DNA of 64,000 nucleotides from Collinsella sp. TF05-9AC (GTDB taxonomy: Bacteria > Actinomycetota > Coriobacteriia > Coriobacteriales > Coriobacteriaceae): assembly GCF_003438495.1 (NCBI RefSeq), contig NZ_QSSH01000011.1, positions 1-64,000 of the forward strand. The letters are read 5' to 3'. The notes under the pieces were generated by a model. The model had not been told where the DNA came from and ran no database searches. It was given only the letters and a program-made list of their open reading frames with translations. Position 1 is the first letter of the stretch. Every line of letters begins with the position of its first letter. A program made the position numbers and the translations under genes. Below, piece by piece: positions 50,375 to 60,264 of the stretch.

Positions 50375-51574
50375 TCAATTCTTGGAGACCTGTATTCCAG
50401 CCATTTTTAATGAAACAACGGCGGTAATTGCTATCGCGATTGCACCAATAATACCGAGCGCTATCTGAATGGGATATAACCCCAACACATGTCCAAATAT
50501 GGAGAAAAACACTGCAGAAAAGAGAGCCCTTACCAGAGACGCGACGGAAAGGATCGTCGCGCGGAGATCGTCCGCTATCGCGTCTTGGATTAAGTTTTCC
50601 GAAGTGATGTACACCACTTCTGGGAGAAAACAAAGCACCATGCTAAGGCCAAACAAACACAGCGGATTTGAAGCGAACCACGGAAGAATCATGAAAAGGC
50701 CAGCCTCGATTAGCATCGAGCCGAGCATGGTATTTCTTTTCCCGAAACGCAATGAGAAGAAATCTGCTGCAATGTAGGCCGTCGCATTTACTGCATAGGA
50801 TGCACCGAAAAAGATTCCTATTATGGAGACGGGAGCATCAAATGCGTCGAATACCAACTGATTCAAGTTGTAATAACTCCCATAGAATCCATCGAGCATG
50901 CTTGTGCCGATTAGAAGAAGCAATACCGCAAAAGCGGATTTTCCAACACGCCAGGTTTCGCGTCTGAACATCTTGGCCGCGTCAAACCTTCCCTTTTCAG
51001 AGCTTTCAGAACGGGTCGCTTCCGTCCTCTCAATGGGATACAGAAGGAAAAGCTGCAGGAGATAGAAAACGGAGACACATACGTAGAGGGCGCTCCAAGA
51101 TACTTGGGCAATGAAAGATCCGAGCACAATCGCCATTCCCGTAGCGATTGATTGCGCGGCAAGCAGCCGAGCGTTGATGGTGAGGAAACGCTCTCCTTGA
51201 CCGGCATTCCGGGCAATTTCATATAAAAGTGCTTGTTCGGATCCCGATTGAAGGGAGTAGGCGAGTGCCTCAACAAGGGAAAGCACGACAAGAAAGGGAC
51301 CTGAGAGCAACAGCATGCCAGCCGTATGGAAGAAAAGCAGCAGCACGCCCACTTGAATCGAAAACTTCTTTCCAAAGAAATCGCCTATCAGCCCTGTTGG
51401 CAGCTCGAGGACGACCGTTGTAATGTTAAACAGGGCTTGATAAAGCGCGATTTCCGTGACAGACATTCCTTTCTCCGCAAGGAAAAGTAGAAACACTCCC
51501 CGATTTAAAACAAATCCCGCGAGAACGAAAAAGGCGGAATAGATGTGCAGTTGCGTAGCGGCATTCTTATTCAT
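50375..51574 (-). CDS. MFS transporter, probably acquired by transfer
   Basis: A 399-residue major facilitator protein with about twelve hydrophobic helices. The A-motif-like loop GDFFGKKFSIQVG follows helix 2. The N-terminus MNKNAATQLHIYSAFFVLAGFVLNRGVFLLFL and the helix-11 region fit small-solute or drug exporters. Codon use and base composition differ plainly from neighbours: many A- or T-ending codons and lower G+C, suggesting horizontal transfer. GGAAG precedes ATG. Substrate cannot be predicted. The flanks 50135-50374 and 51575-51677 have no gene; the first holds a short CTTTTTG / CAAAAAG hairpin at 50229. Confidence 0.85.
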   Translation of the reverse strand: MNKNAATQLHIYSAFFVLAGFVLNRGVFLLFLAEKGMSVTEIALYQALFNITTVVLELPTGLIGDFFGKKFSIQVGVLLLFFHTAGMLLLSGPFLVVLSLVEALAYSLQSGSEQALLYEIARNAGQGERFLTINARLLAAQSIATGMAIVLGSFIAQVSWSALYVCVSVFYLLQLFLLYPIERTEATRSESSEKGRFDAAKMFRRETWRVGKSAFAVLLLLIGTSMLDGFYGSYYNLNQLVFDAFDAPVSIIGIFFGASYAVNATAYIAADFFSLRFGKRNTMLGSMLIEAGLFMILPWFASNPLCLFGLSMVLCFLPEVVYITSENLIQDAIADDLRATILSVASLVRALFSAVFFSIFGHVLGLYPIQIALGIIGAIAIAITAVVSLKMAGIQVSKN

Positions 51575-51677
51575 TTGGCACTTCCATCAACTACTTTTGT
51601 CGGGCCGCTCGCTACTGACTCGAAGCCTGAAGTGTTCACAGTTGATGTGAAGAGCGGTAAAACTTTTGCACAGGGTA

Positions 51678-52187
51678 TCAATGGAATACATCCGAAGCGT
51701 TTTCGGCAGTATCATCGGCGAAGGCGGGATTAGCCTTTACGCGGCGCTCACCCTCGATATATTTGACGATTTGATCAATCGTCTGGTTGGCGTGGCTCTT
51801 GAGCTTGCGCTCATAGAAGAAGAGGCCGAGCTTGCCGCGCGTGCCAGACGTGTTGCCACCCACACCCTGAAAATCCTCGGTATAGGTGAGCTCGCAGACA
51901 CCATCGCCAGCAGGTGCAGCCTCATAGCGCATAGTATTGATGCCCGCCGCATACTGAAAACGGACCTCATAGAGACACGGGTAGTCAAAGTGCTTGATTT
52001 TAACCTTGATCGCCATGCCCTTGGCCTTGCCTTTTGCGGACTGGGCGCGCTTCTCGTACTTATAGCCGTTGAGCTTGTTGCGGCTGGGACGCTTGCCCGT
52101 GGCGTTCTCGATATCCTGCATGATGGACCCCGCCAGAGCGTCAAAAAGCTCCTCCGGCGTCACCTTAAGCGTTTTGGTGAGCTGCAT
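51678..52187 (-). CDS. DUF3284-like protein
   Basis: A 169-residue soluble protein that looks like an SRPBCC/START-like fold of the DUF3284 kind: first helix VTPEELFDALAGSIMQDIEN, then strands KVKIKHFDYPCLYEVRFQ, MRYEAAP, CELTYTEDFQG, and a long closing helix ERKLKSHANQTIDQIVKYIEGERR. AAGGAG lies five to six bases before ATG. It sits between the MFS gene and addA, oriented as both. Ligand and function unknown; the fold class is moderately sure. Confidence 0.7.
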   Translation of the reverse strand: MQLTKTLKVTPEELFDALAGSIMQDIENATGKRPSRNKLNGYKYEKRAQSAKGKAKGMAIKVKIKHFDYPCLYEVRFQYAAGINTMRYEAAPAGDGVCELTYTEDFQGVGGNTSGTRGKLGLFFYERKLKSHANQTIDQIVKYIEGERRVKANPAFADDTAENASDVFH

Positions 52188-52248
52188 GATGGCTCCTTAT
52201 TCGTTTGAACCGTTCGAGCCATTGTACCGCCCCAGGCTCTCCCATGCG

Positions 52249-52311
52249 TTGCGGTGAAATGCGGACTGTTTGGCGGCTTTTTTGGCCAAAACAGTCCGTA
52301 TTCCACCGCAA
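52249..52311. repeat. Palindromic element, family A, copy 1
   Basis: Inverted repeat starting TTGCGGTGAAATGCGGACTG and ending CAGTCCGTATTCCACCGCAA, with a T-rich centre. The same element, with different but still paired middle bases, lies at 63276-63345. It fills the gap between addA and the DUF3284 gene. Confidence 0.75.
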
Positions 52312-52322
52312 GTTATTGAGGG

Positions 52323-55300
52323 CTAGCGGCTGTAGGTGACCACCTGAGGCTCGCACGGGTTGGCGAGGTCGACTTGCTCCACGCGGACGAACTTGACGGT
52401 CACGGCCTCAAAGCCCGCCTTGTGCAAAACATCAGCGTAGACGCGCGCCTGCAGGGCGTGCTTCTCCTGCAGCTGTTCCGGCGTCTCGTCCGGTGTGCCG
52501 CCCGTCTTGTAGTCGATGACCAGCGCGTGCGACGGATCGGCCGGGTCGGTTGCCAAGGCATCGATAGCGCCCTCGGCATATGCGCCGTAGCGGGCGATGT
52601 CCTCGTCCTCGCAGCCCAGCGAAAAGAACGGCACCTCGGCGCGAACGCACGGCCAGGCAAGCAGCTCGGCACGGACCGCCGACTTGAGCCAGCGGTCCAG
52701 GGCAACGTCGAAGCGTTCGCGCTGCTCCGGCGTTAGGCGCCACAGGCGAGCCAGGGCGTCGGCACGCTCGGCGGGCAGCTCATTGGCACCCATCTCGATC
52801 AGCCACTGGCAGGCGGCATGGAACGCCGAGCCCAGCGCCATGGGGTTGCCGGCGGGCTCAACGGCGGCCACGTCTGCATCCGTCATCTCGGAACCATCCG
52901 ACTCCGCATCATCGCCAGCCTCGTCCATGGGCACATGCGCCTCGGCGGCTCGGTCCTCGGACTCGGCATGCAGCGCCGCGGCAATTGACGAGTAGCTGTA
53001 CGAATCGCGCGCCAGATACGGGCAGGTGCCCATGCGCACGCCCACCGCCTGGGGATACACGAGCTCAAACGCATCGGGCTCGGGGTCGGCAGGACCGGGA
53101 ACGGTGGCGCGGGCATCCGCACCGGCACCCTCCGGCTCCGCATCGCCGCGGACAAGCCCGCCCTCGACATCCAGCGAAGCGTTGGCCTCAAACGCCTGCT
53201 CGCCAAAGGTAAAGTCCGCGAGCGAAATGAGCTCGTAGTCGCCCGGCTGGGAGTTGTCGAACACCAGGCGGTCGGCATCGAGCTGCGGCATGTCCAGAGC
53301 GTCGGTAGGCAAAATACGACGCAGCACGTCGTAGGTCAGATCGGTCTCGACGTCGAAGGTCGGCGCCGTCACCTTGCCGCGGCTCACGCCGGCATCCATC
53401 GCCAAGATCACCAGCTCGCGGGCACGCGTCATGGCAACGTAGAGTAAGCGGGCCCGCTCCTCGAGCGAAAGCTGCAGGTCGTCGTTGCGCAGGCGGGCAA
53501 ATGCCTCGGCGGGAGAGCCCGTCGCGCAGATGTCCTCCATGAGCTCCAGCGGCAACCACAGCGACGTGCCCTTGCCCTTAAACGCGTGTTCAAACTGCTT
53601 TTTGACGTCATCGCCCTTCACGAAGGTCCCGTCGGCAAGCTTAACGCCATCAAAACGAGCCGGCAGCGCCACGACTTGCGCCCCACCGTCGACGCGGCCC
53701 ATCTGTGCCGCACCGGACGATTTGCGCACGCCAAAGCACTCGGCAACCGCTACGACCGGATACTCCAGACCCTTGGATGCATGCACGGTCATGATGCGCA
53801 CCGCGCCGTCACCCCCCTCGTTGAGGGCGCACGGGGCCTCCTTGCCCGCCAAGAAGCGGTCGAAGGCCAGCGCAATGGAGCGCGGAGAATTGCCGAGCTC
53901 GGCCTCTGCCTCGGCCACGGCATCGAGCGCCTTGAGTACGTTGGCGGCAATGGCCTTGCCCTCGGGGCCGCGCTGCGCCAGACGCACGAACCAGCCGGAG
54001 GCATTGACCACGTCGCGCGCGATGGCGGCGAACGAATCGCGTCCCACGCGACGAAGCGCATAGCGCAGCACCTCGCGGGCACGCGTCACGAGCGGCAAGT
54101 CTTGCAAACCCGGCACGTCGAAATCACTCATGATGCCCACGTCGATATTCCGGCGCGAAGTCTCCCCCGTCTCGCTATCGAGCTTGGTCGCCAGCGCCAG
54201 GAACTCCTGGGCGCCGAGCGCAAACATCGGCGAGGCGAGCAGTGGCATAAGGCCCTGCGCCGTATCGGCCGGATTGGCGAGTGCGCAGACCAGGGCACGC
54301 ACCGTCTGCACCTCGGCTGCCTGGGCAAAGACCGAGCCGCCTGCGATCACGCAGTCGAGCCCCTGGTCGCGGAAGGCCTGGGCGTAGACGTCTGCGTTGG
54401 TCATGCGGCCCAGCAGCAGGACCATGCTGCCCAGGGGCTGTTTTTTATCGGCAAGCGCGCGGAAACGCTCGGCAATCGCACGAGCTTTCGCCCGCGTTCG
54501 CTCCTGCGTGCTGCCGCCGGCAACAAAGATCGCCTGACGGCGCGAGGCATCCGCCACCAGCGTGTCTTTGCGCCCATCGCTCGCCTCAAGGTCCAAAAAG
54601 CCCTGCATCAGGCCGCCGTCATCGCCGTCGAAGACGCGTGCCACGTAACGCAGCACCTCGTCGTGGCTGCGGAAGTTGCGTACAAGCTTGACGAGCTCGC
54701 CGGCGGGGGCATCGGACGTGGCGACCGTCTCGGACGCCGTCGTCGAACCCACCTTGCGCTCCTGGCGACGGAACACCTCGACCTCGGCACCACGGAAGCG
54801 GTAGATCGACTGCTGCGCATCGCCTACGGTGCACAGCGCGCGCTCCCCCGCGCCCGTCAGGTAACGGATCAAATCGACCTGCATCTGGTCGGTATCCTGG
54901 AACTCATCGATCATGACCATCTTAAAGCGGCCCTCGTACGCAGCACGAATGGCAGGGTAATCGCGCAACGCCTCGTAAGCCATGCGCAGCAGGTCGTTAT
55001 TATCGAGGGCGGACTGGTCAGCCTTGAGCGCGCGGTATTCCGCCTCCACAGCACGAGCAAGCCCCACCAGCGCATCGAGCGCCGGACCGCCGCAGGCAAG
55101 CACGATATTGATAAATGCATCGGCAGCCTCGGCCTTGAGCAGCTCCACCTGCTCCTTAGGAAACGCCTTGCTCGCCCGAGGCATACTGCACGACATCATG
55201 AGTCGCGCCGCATCCTCCATGGTTTTGCCGCTCGCCTCAAACGCGTCGATGGCATCGAGTGCCACCTGCGCTTTCTCGGTCGCGGCCTTGCTCGCACCCA

Positions 55301-55946
55301 ACGCCGCGCGATAGGCGTCGGCAAGCGCAGAGGTGTCGGCCTGGCCGCGCGCCACGCACACATCGTCCATGCCGCCCGGCAGCTGGCTCGAAAGCTCCAG
55401 CAGGTCGCGCACCAAACCCTTGATGGTGGTGCCGCCGCCAAAGGGACCGCCCTCGCCCGCCATGGGATACCAGGCATAGAGGGCTTTGAGCGAAGCGGCA
55501 AGCTCGGGGGCGGCATCGGGCGCCGTCGCACGGCCCAGTACATGCTCGACAGCCTGATCCATAAGCTCATCGGTATCCGTGAGCACGGTGAATTCGGGGT
55601 CGATACCCAGCTCCAGCGCATGCGCGCGCAGGATACGCGAGCACATGCCGTGGATGGTCGAAATCCAGGCATCGTCAACCGTCAGGGCTTCCTCGTCCAT
55701 ACCTTCTTCGATAAGCGCGCGGCGCACGCGGTCGTGGATCTCGGCCGCGGCGTCCTTGGTAAAGGTAATGGCGAGCACCTGGTCCAGATGCTCAACGAAC
55801 GGACCGGATTCGGGCGAGAGCGCGTAGACGATACGGCGCGTTAGGGTGAAGGTCTTGCCCGAACCGGCGCCCGCCGAGACAAACAGCGGGCGGTCGAGCG
55901 TTTTGACGACTTGCAGCTGTTGCGGCATCAAAGTCGAAAGATCCAT
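52323..55946 (-). CDS. addA: AddA-type helicase-nuclease
   Basis: Helicase and nuclease subunit of the AddAB double-strand-break repair complex, the Gram-positive RecBCD equivalent. The 1207-residue UvrD-like protein has Walker A SAGAGSGKTFTL (24-35), motif II region MIDEFQDTDQMQ, motif III CTVGDAQQSIYRFRGA, MTVHASKGLEYPVVAVAECFG and YVAMTRARELVIL. The C-terminal PD-(D/E)XK nuclease includes VIDYKTGG (near residue 1145). It starts three bases after addB ends, so they are one operon. Confidence 0.94.
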   Translation of the reverse strand: MDLSTLMPQQLQVVKTLDRPLFVSAGAGSGKTFTLTRRIVYALSPESGPFVEHLDQVLAITFTKDAAAEIHDRVRRALIEEGMDEEALTVDDAWISTIHGMCSRILRAHALELGIDPEFTVLTDTDELMDQAVEHVLGRATAPDAAPELAASLKALYAWYPMAGEGGPFGGGTTIKGLVRDLLELSSQLPGGMDDVCVARGQADTSALADAYRAALGASKAATEKAQVALDAIDAFEASGKTMEDAARLMMSCSMPRASKAFPKEQVELLKAEAADAFINIVLACGGPALDALVGLARAVEAEYRALKADQSALDNNDLLRMAYEALRDYPAIRAAYEGRFKMVMIDEFQDTDQMQVDLIRYLTGAGERALCTVGDAQQSIYRFRGAEVEVFRRQERKVGSTTASETVATSDAPAGELVKLVRNFRSHDEVLRYVARVFDGDDGGLMQGFLDLEASDGRKDTLVADASRRQAIFVAGGSTQERTRAKARAIAERFRALADKKQPLGSMVLLLGRMTNADVYAQAFRDQGLDCVIAGGSVFAQAAEVQTVRALVCALANPADTAQGLMPLLASPMFALGAQEFLALATKLDSETGETSRRNIDVGIMSDFDVPGLQDLPLVTRAREVLRYALRRVGRDSFAAIARDVVNASGWFVRLAQRGPEGKAIAANVLKALDAVAEAEAELGNSPRSIALAFDRFLAGKEAPCALNEGGDGAVRIMTVHASKGLEYPVVAVAECFGVRKSSGAAQMGRVDGGAQVVALPARFDGVKLADGTFVKGDDVKKQFEHAFKGKGTSLWLPLELMEDICATGSPAEAFARLRNDDLQLSLEERARLLYVAMTRARELVILAMDAGVSRGKVTAPTFDVETDLTYDVLRRILPTDALDMPQLDADRLVFDNSQPGDYELISLADFTFGEQAFEANASLDVEGGLVRGDAEPEGAGADARATVPGPADPEPDAFELVYPQAVGVRMGTCPYLARDSYSYSSIAAALHAESEDRAAEAHVPMDEAGDDAESDGSEMTDADVAAVEPAGNPMALGSAFHAACQWLIEMGANELPAERADALARLWRLTPEQRERFDVALDRWLKSAVRAELLAWPCVRAEVPFFSLGCEDEDIARYGAYAEGAIDALATDPADPSHALVIDYKTGGTPDETPEQLQEKHALQARVYADVLHKAGFEAVTVKFVRVEQVDLANPCEPQVVTYSR

Positions 55947-55949
55947 GGT

Positions 55950-58900
55950 CTACACGTCCCTCCTTACAAACGTTCCTTCGTGGTTATACGAGCAGCGCGC
56001 ATGCGCGGCCTGAGCCGACGTCGGATCGACGGCAGCAACGTTGCCCGCCTCGAGCTCGCGCAGGCGCTCGGCAATACCGGCCTCCACGCGGTCGAGCAGG
56101 GTGTCGAAGTCCATATTGCCGCCCTCGCCCGGAAAGCCCTTCTTAAGGCCTGGAATACGACCGTCGCCGCGTTCCTCCTCGAGCAGCTCGTCACTCGCGG
56201 CGCCGCGCAGCGCCGGCTTGCCGCCCTTGGTCGAAAAGTAGAGCGCCGCGCGCGTGTTCAGATCCAGCGCCCGCCGCATGGCCTGCGCGTAGATGAGCGT
56301 CTGGGTATGCGGCGGCAACCAACGCGGGTCGTCGGCGGGCACCGCGCCCGTCTTCTCGTCGAACACCGTGGGGTCGGCGAGCTTATATTCCTCGACGCCC
56401 GAACGATGCTTGTAGTCGATCACCACGGCACGGTTCTCGGCATCCACGTCCACGCGGTCGATGCGCCCGCCGAGCGGCCAGCCGGCATACTCGACCTTAA
56501 GCTCGTTAAACGCAAATTCCAGATAGCGCGGGACAAAGGGCGCAAGCGCCTCGGACTCATAGGCGAGCACGCCCTCCAGCTGCGGCAAGATCTCGGCCAC
56601 CTGGCGCTCCTCCACCGGAGAGAGTGGCACGAGCGGGCCCTCGGTACCGCGCTTGCCGGCGTGCTCGGCCAGGGTCTCGTCGAAGACCTCGCGCAGCAGC
56701 TCCTGTGCGCGCGGCAGGTTCATGGGCGTCACGCGCTCCATACCTTCCTGCGGCAGGCGAGCATGCAGGTGCTCCAACACGTCGTGTACAAAGTTGCCCT
56801 TCTCCATGTTGCCAAAGCCCGCATCGATAGACTGGGGTTTTACGCGATAGGACACAAACCAGCACAGCGGGCAGGTGGAATAGGCCTCGATCTGCGAGGC
56901 GGACGTTAAACGCGGCACGAGCGGCGCATCCTCGCCCTCACCATCGCGGCGGCGCAAAACCAGATACGGCACGGCCTCGGCGCTCAGATGCTGAGGGGCT
57001 TCGCATGCGACCCGCTTGCGCTCGAGCCCTTCGCCGGCGGCGGGGTCGAAGTCCCTCACGATATCGCCCTCGCCCACGCACGTCGCCTTGGCGGCGCCGG
57101 CGGCCTTGTCGGCGTCAGCGGCCTTGGCGTGCGCGCGCAACTCGGTCCACACGGCAGCCGGATAGCACTCGCGCGCCTGACGGTCGTGGGTCACGCGGGC
57201 AAGCACAACGGAGCCGCGCGCAGCCTGCATCGCACGCCCAAAGCGCACGCGCAGCAGGGCGGCGGGCTCAAGCGTCACGCCGCCGCGATCCAGCTCTTCC
57301 GTCAACGTGGCCAACGGGCCCTCCTCATGCGAGAGCGGATAGCTGTCCAAGTCGACATCGGCAAACAACACCGCATCGTAGCTGTTGGGACGCAGCGCTG
57401 CCGCATCGGCAAGAGACACAAAGCGCACCTGGGCACGCGGGGTGCGATCGACCTCGTAGGTCTCGTAACCGTAAGCGGCGCTGCGCTTATCCACCTTAGT
57501 GCGGACGCCGTCGAGCACGGGCACGGTAGCCGCCTGCGACACGTCGAGCGCGCGGGCGTCGTTCATAAGGATGTCGATGGCATGGCGCAGCAGGGCAGTC
57601 TCGGCCTGGCGACGGGCCTGGCCGTCGAGACCGCCAAACGCGCGATCGGGCAGCGCCTCGGCAACGGCAAGCATGGCCTTGAGCGCCGTCACGGGCTTGT
57701 CACGCCACAGCGCTTGGAACACGTCCGAGACCACGCACGGCACGTTCTTAAACCAGTTCTGGTCGCTGGCCGCCTTACGCGCACCCCTCACCTGGCCCTG
57801 CACGCTCTGCAGCAGACTCTTGACGCCCGCAGTGGTCTTGCTGCGCGACAGGCGCATGTTCTTATCGAAGGTTCGCGCGCTGGCGGCGTCGGCGCCCGAA
57901 AGTGGGCTATAAATCCAGTCGGTAAGCTCCGGGGCGGGCCACCACTCGGTCTTGGAGGCGGTGCCCTCGTCAGCAGCCTTCATGCGCTCGATCAGGTTGG
58001 CAAGCGCCGTGAACTGCCTGCCCGCGATGGATTGGGAAAACGCCGTGAACTCGGTTGTCTCGGCCGCGATGTGGCGCGCCGCCAAACGGGCGGCAAGCTC
58101 GCCGAACAACTGGGGCGCCTGGGCGGACACCACGAGCACGCGCGCAGGATCGGCCGGTGCCGCAGCGCCGTCGCGCGGTGCAGCACCCTCGCGCGCCTTT
58201 ACCAACTTATCAATAGCATTCGCATAGGCATAGGCGCGGGCATGGGGACCGGCGACCTCTATAAAGGCAGGCTGAGCGGTGGGCTTAGAGGAGGTCTTAG
58301 ACGCGGCAGCGTCCTCCCCCAGCGGCGCAATCTCAAACAGCACACCGCGGGCATCAAAGGCCGCAGCAAGTTCCTCGCGCATTGCCGCCTGCTCGCGGGC
58401 GAGCAGCACGACGACCTCTCCCCCGCCATTCGCCACGGCAGACAGCAGCTCGAGCAGGCCATGCGCAAACGACGTGACGCCGCGCACGAACACCGCGCGG
58501 GCGCAGGCGGGCAGATTGTCGGCAAAGGCGCCGGCCATCATGTCGGCCGCCTCGCAGGGCTCGACCAGATCTCGGCGGTCCAAGCCGCTCGCGTAGGCGC
58601 GCAGCAGCTCGAACACACGAGCCTCGGCGTCGCTTTTGGGCTCGGGCTGGCAAACGTTGTCGCAGCGGCGCTCAGCGCCCGTCCCCGCTACACCCGGCAG
58701 GACATCGCGAGCCATGCGTGCGAGCATGCGCACCGTACCCTGGCTGCGCGAAAGCGGCTGCAGGTCGGCATCGTCGCGACGGGCAACCATATCCGAGAAC
58801 AGCATCTGACGCTGCAGGTTGTCGACAAAGCTGCGGCCGTCGCCCATCAGCTCCCACAGCGAACGGAGCCACGACGAGGGGGTCTTGTAATCAACGCCCA

Positions 58901-59066
58901 GCGAGGCGCCGTCCACCGCCGCATCGTGGCGGCACAGGTCGAGCTCGGCAAACGTAGGCGCCAGCAATACGGCACGCCCGTGACGGGCAACCAGGTCGGC
59001 GAGCAGCGCCGCCTCGACATCGCTCAGGTCCGCGCCGGCATTGGTGGTATAGATTCGAACAGGCAT
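55950..59066 (-). CDS. addB: AddB-type nuclease subunit
   Basis: Partner of AddA; 1038 residues. The C-terminal PD-(D/E)XK nuclease is clear: GGRIDRVDVD, then VVIDYKHRSG (about 885-905), and YAQAMRRAL. The N-terminal helicase-like part lacks the GxGKT loop found in Bacillus AddB. The Fe-S cluster, which needs four cysteines, also looks lost: TCPLCWF (near 740) remains, but the C-terminal trio reads HARCSYNHEGTF, with only one Cys. GGAGG lies three bases before ATG. Together with addA (three bases downstream) it forms the repair complex. The assignment rests on operon context and the nuclease domain. Confidence 0.87.
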   Translation of the reverse strand: MPVRIYTTNAGADLSDVEAALLADLVARHGRAVLLAPTFAELDLCRHDAAVDGASLGVDYKTPSSWLRSLWELMGDGRSFVDNLQRQMLFSDMVARRDDADLQPLSRSQGTVRMLARMARDVLPGVAGTGAERRCDNVCQPEPKSDAEARVFELLRAYASGLDRRDLVEPCEAADMMAGAFADNLPACARAVFVRGVTSFAHGLLELLSAVANGGGEVVVLLAREQAAMREELAAAFDARGVLFEIAPLGEDAAASKTSSKPTAQPAFIEVAGPHARAYAYANAIDKLVKAREGAAPRDGAAAPADPARVLVVSAQAPQLFGELAARLAARHIAAETTEFTAFSQSIAGRQFTALANLIERMKAADEGTASKTEWWPAPELTDWIYSPLSGADAASARTFDKNMRLSRSKTTAGVKSLLQSVQGQVRGARKAASDQNWFKNVPCVVSDVFQALWRDKPVTALKAMLAVAEALPDRAFGGLDGQARRQAETALLRHAIDILMNDARALDVSQAATVPVLDGVRTKVDKRSAAYGYETYEVDRTPRAQVRFVSLADAAALRPNSYDAVLFADVDLDSYPLSHEEGPLATLTEELDRGGVTLEPAALLRVRFGRAMQAARGSVVLARVTHDRQARECYPAAVWTELRAHAKAADADKAAGAAKATCVGEGDIVRDFDPAAGEGLERKRVACEAPQHLSAEAVPYLVLRRRDGEGEDAPLVPRLTSASQIEAYSTCPLCWFVSYRVKPQSIDAGFGNMEKGNFVHDVLEHLHARLPQEGMERVTPMNLPRAQELLREVFDETLAEHAGKRGTEGPLVPLSPVEERQVAEILPQLEGVLAYESEALAPFVPRYLEFAFNELKVEYAGWPLGGRIDRVDVDAENRAVVIDYKHRSGVEEYKLADPTVFDEKTGAVPADDPRWLPPHTQTLIYAQAMRRALDLNTRAALYFSTKGGKPALRGAASDELLEEERGDGRIPGLKKGFPGEGGNMDFDTLLDRVEAGIAERLRELEAGNVAAVDPTSAQAAHARCSYNHEGTFVRRDV

Positions 59067-59149
59067 GGTCCTCCACTCAAACTGTTCGCAATAATCAATG
59101 TATCTATCCTACCCGCCCACGCGGACAGATTTGCCCCACGCCAACAGAT

Positions 59150-59236
59150 TTGATCCCTTGGGGACGGAGGAAAACGGATTACCTAGGGGGTCAGTCTAAC
59201 CCGGTGATCCGTTTTCTTCCGTCCCCAAGGAATCAA
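59150..59236. repeat. 30-base inverted repeat between addB and yerC
   Basis: Arms 59150-59179 and 59207-59236 match with two mismatches (both G-U compatible), around a small GGGGGT / ACCC inner stem. The arms carry TTGGGGACGGA. It lies in the 220-base gap upstream of addB. Confidence 0.7.
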
Positions 59237-59260
59237 AAAACCGCCCCCGAAGGGACGGTT
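59235..59260 (-). terminator. yerC terminator
   Basis: Minus strand AACCGTCCC / GGGGCGGTT with loop TTCG and a T-run, about 30 bases past the yerC stop. Confidence 0.82.
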
Positions 59261-59288
59261 CTGCGCAATTCGTTTTTTTGCCGTTGGC

Positions 59289-59588
59289 CTACTCGCCGTC
59301 CTCCAGCTTGATGAGGATCTTGCGATAGCCGCCGTACTCGCCGTTCAGCGCCTTGGATACGCGGCTCACCGTGGTGGACGAAGCGCCGGTGCGGGCCTGA
59401 ACCTCAACATAGGGCTCACCCTCATCCAGATAACGCGCGACCTGCAGGCGCTGCGAAAGATCGCAGATCTCGCGCGGCGTGCAGATATCGGTCAAAAACG
59501 CTTGAATATCCTTCTCGTCGTCCAAAAGACTAAATGCGTGGACCAGCTGCTTGACATCAGGCTTGTCAAACATGTTCTCGATATTCAT
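59289..59588 (-). CDS. YerC/YecD family TrpR-related DNA-binding protein
   Basis: A 99-residue helical protein of the TrpR-related YerC/YecD family. Helix-turn-helix region: PREICDLSQRLQVARYLDEG then EVQARTGASSTTVSRVSKAL. Family members bind DNA but have no well-known regulon. GGCGGTG precedes ATG. A strong terminator lies downstream. It is divergent from the holin-like gene, with 271 bases between; I see no clear promoter there. Confidence 0.85.
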   Translation of the reverse strand: MNIENMFDKPDVKQLVHAFSLLDDEKDIQAFLTDICTPREICDLSQRLQVARYLDEGEPYVEVQARTGASSTTVSRVSKALNGEYGGYRKILIKLEDGE

Positions 59589-59859
59589 CGATCACCGCCA
59601 AACCCGCCAAAAGGCATCGAAGTTGATACTGACATCGGGCATCGTTCGCCCGTTCTATGCAATAAAACAATGCATGGGGCATTTGCCCGTAGCAGTGTAG
59701 CACACCACTAAACTAAAGCGATAAGACTCTCTGTCAGCGGCGCGTTTTTCAGGACGAACGCCGTTTTGAAACTAAATGCGCACGTAAGCTCCACGAATAT
59801 TTGCGACAATGGGCGTCCAAACAAATCGACACACTGTCTGCGCAGAAAGGGATCACACC

Positions 59860-60225
59860 ATGCGCTTTATGCTTAACTGGCTCTTCACCTCGATCGCCAT
59901 TGCGATCGCCACGTTTCTCGTCCCCGGCATCCAACCCTTCGGTTTTGCCGAAGCCTGGGTCTGCTTTGCCTTTGTGGGGCTGTTCCTCAACATCGTCGAC
60001 TCGCTCGTAAAGCCATTCCTCACGGTCATTTCGCTGCCGCTCACCATTATTACGCTGGGCATTTTCCAGCTCGTGGTCAACAGCTTTATGCTCGAGCTCG
60101 CCAGCTACCTGTCGGTTAATCTCCTAGGCGCCGGCATTTCTATCGCCAGCTTTGGCTCGGCCTTTATGGGCAGTATCCTGGTATCCATCATGCGCAGCAT
60201 CCTCGACGGCGTCGCCAACGATTAA
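59860..60225 (+). CDS. Phage-holin-4-2 family membrane protein
   Basis: A 121-residue membrane protein with four hydrophobic helices: MLNWLFTSIAIAIATFLVPGI, EAWVCFAFVGLFLNIV, LPLTIITLGIFQLVVNSFML and the last third. This matches the phage_holin_4_2 (PF04020) family, common in bacterial chromosomes without phage; role unknown. The start at 59860 has AAGGGATC upstream, rejecting a longer frame. A bidirectional terminator follows. Confidence 0.85.
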   Translation: MRFMLNWLFTSIAIAIATFLVPGIQPFGFAEAWVCFAFVGLFLNIVDSLVKPFLTVISLPLTIITLGIFQLVVNSFMLELASYLSVNLLGAGISIASFGSAFMGSILVSIMRSILDGVAND

Positions 60226-60264
60226 AACAATCCGTCGTCAGGAGTCACAGAAGCTCAAAGCAAA

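Noticed and set aside
53586..55844. A 752-residue plus-strand frame opposite addA
   Set aside because: Shadow of the helicase gene.
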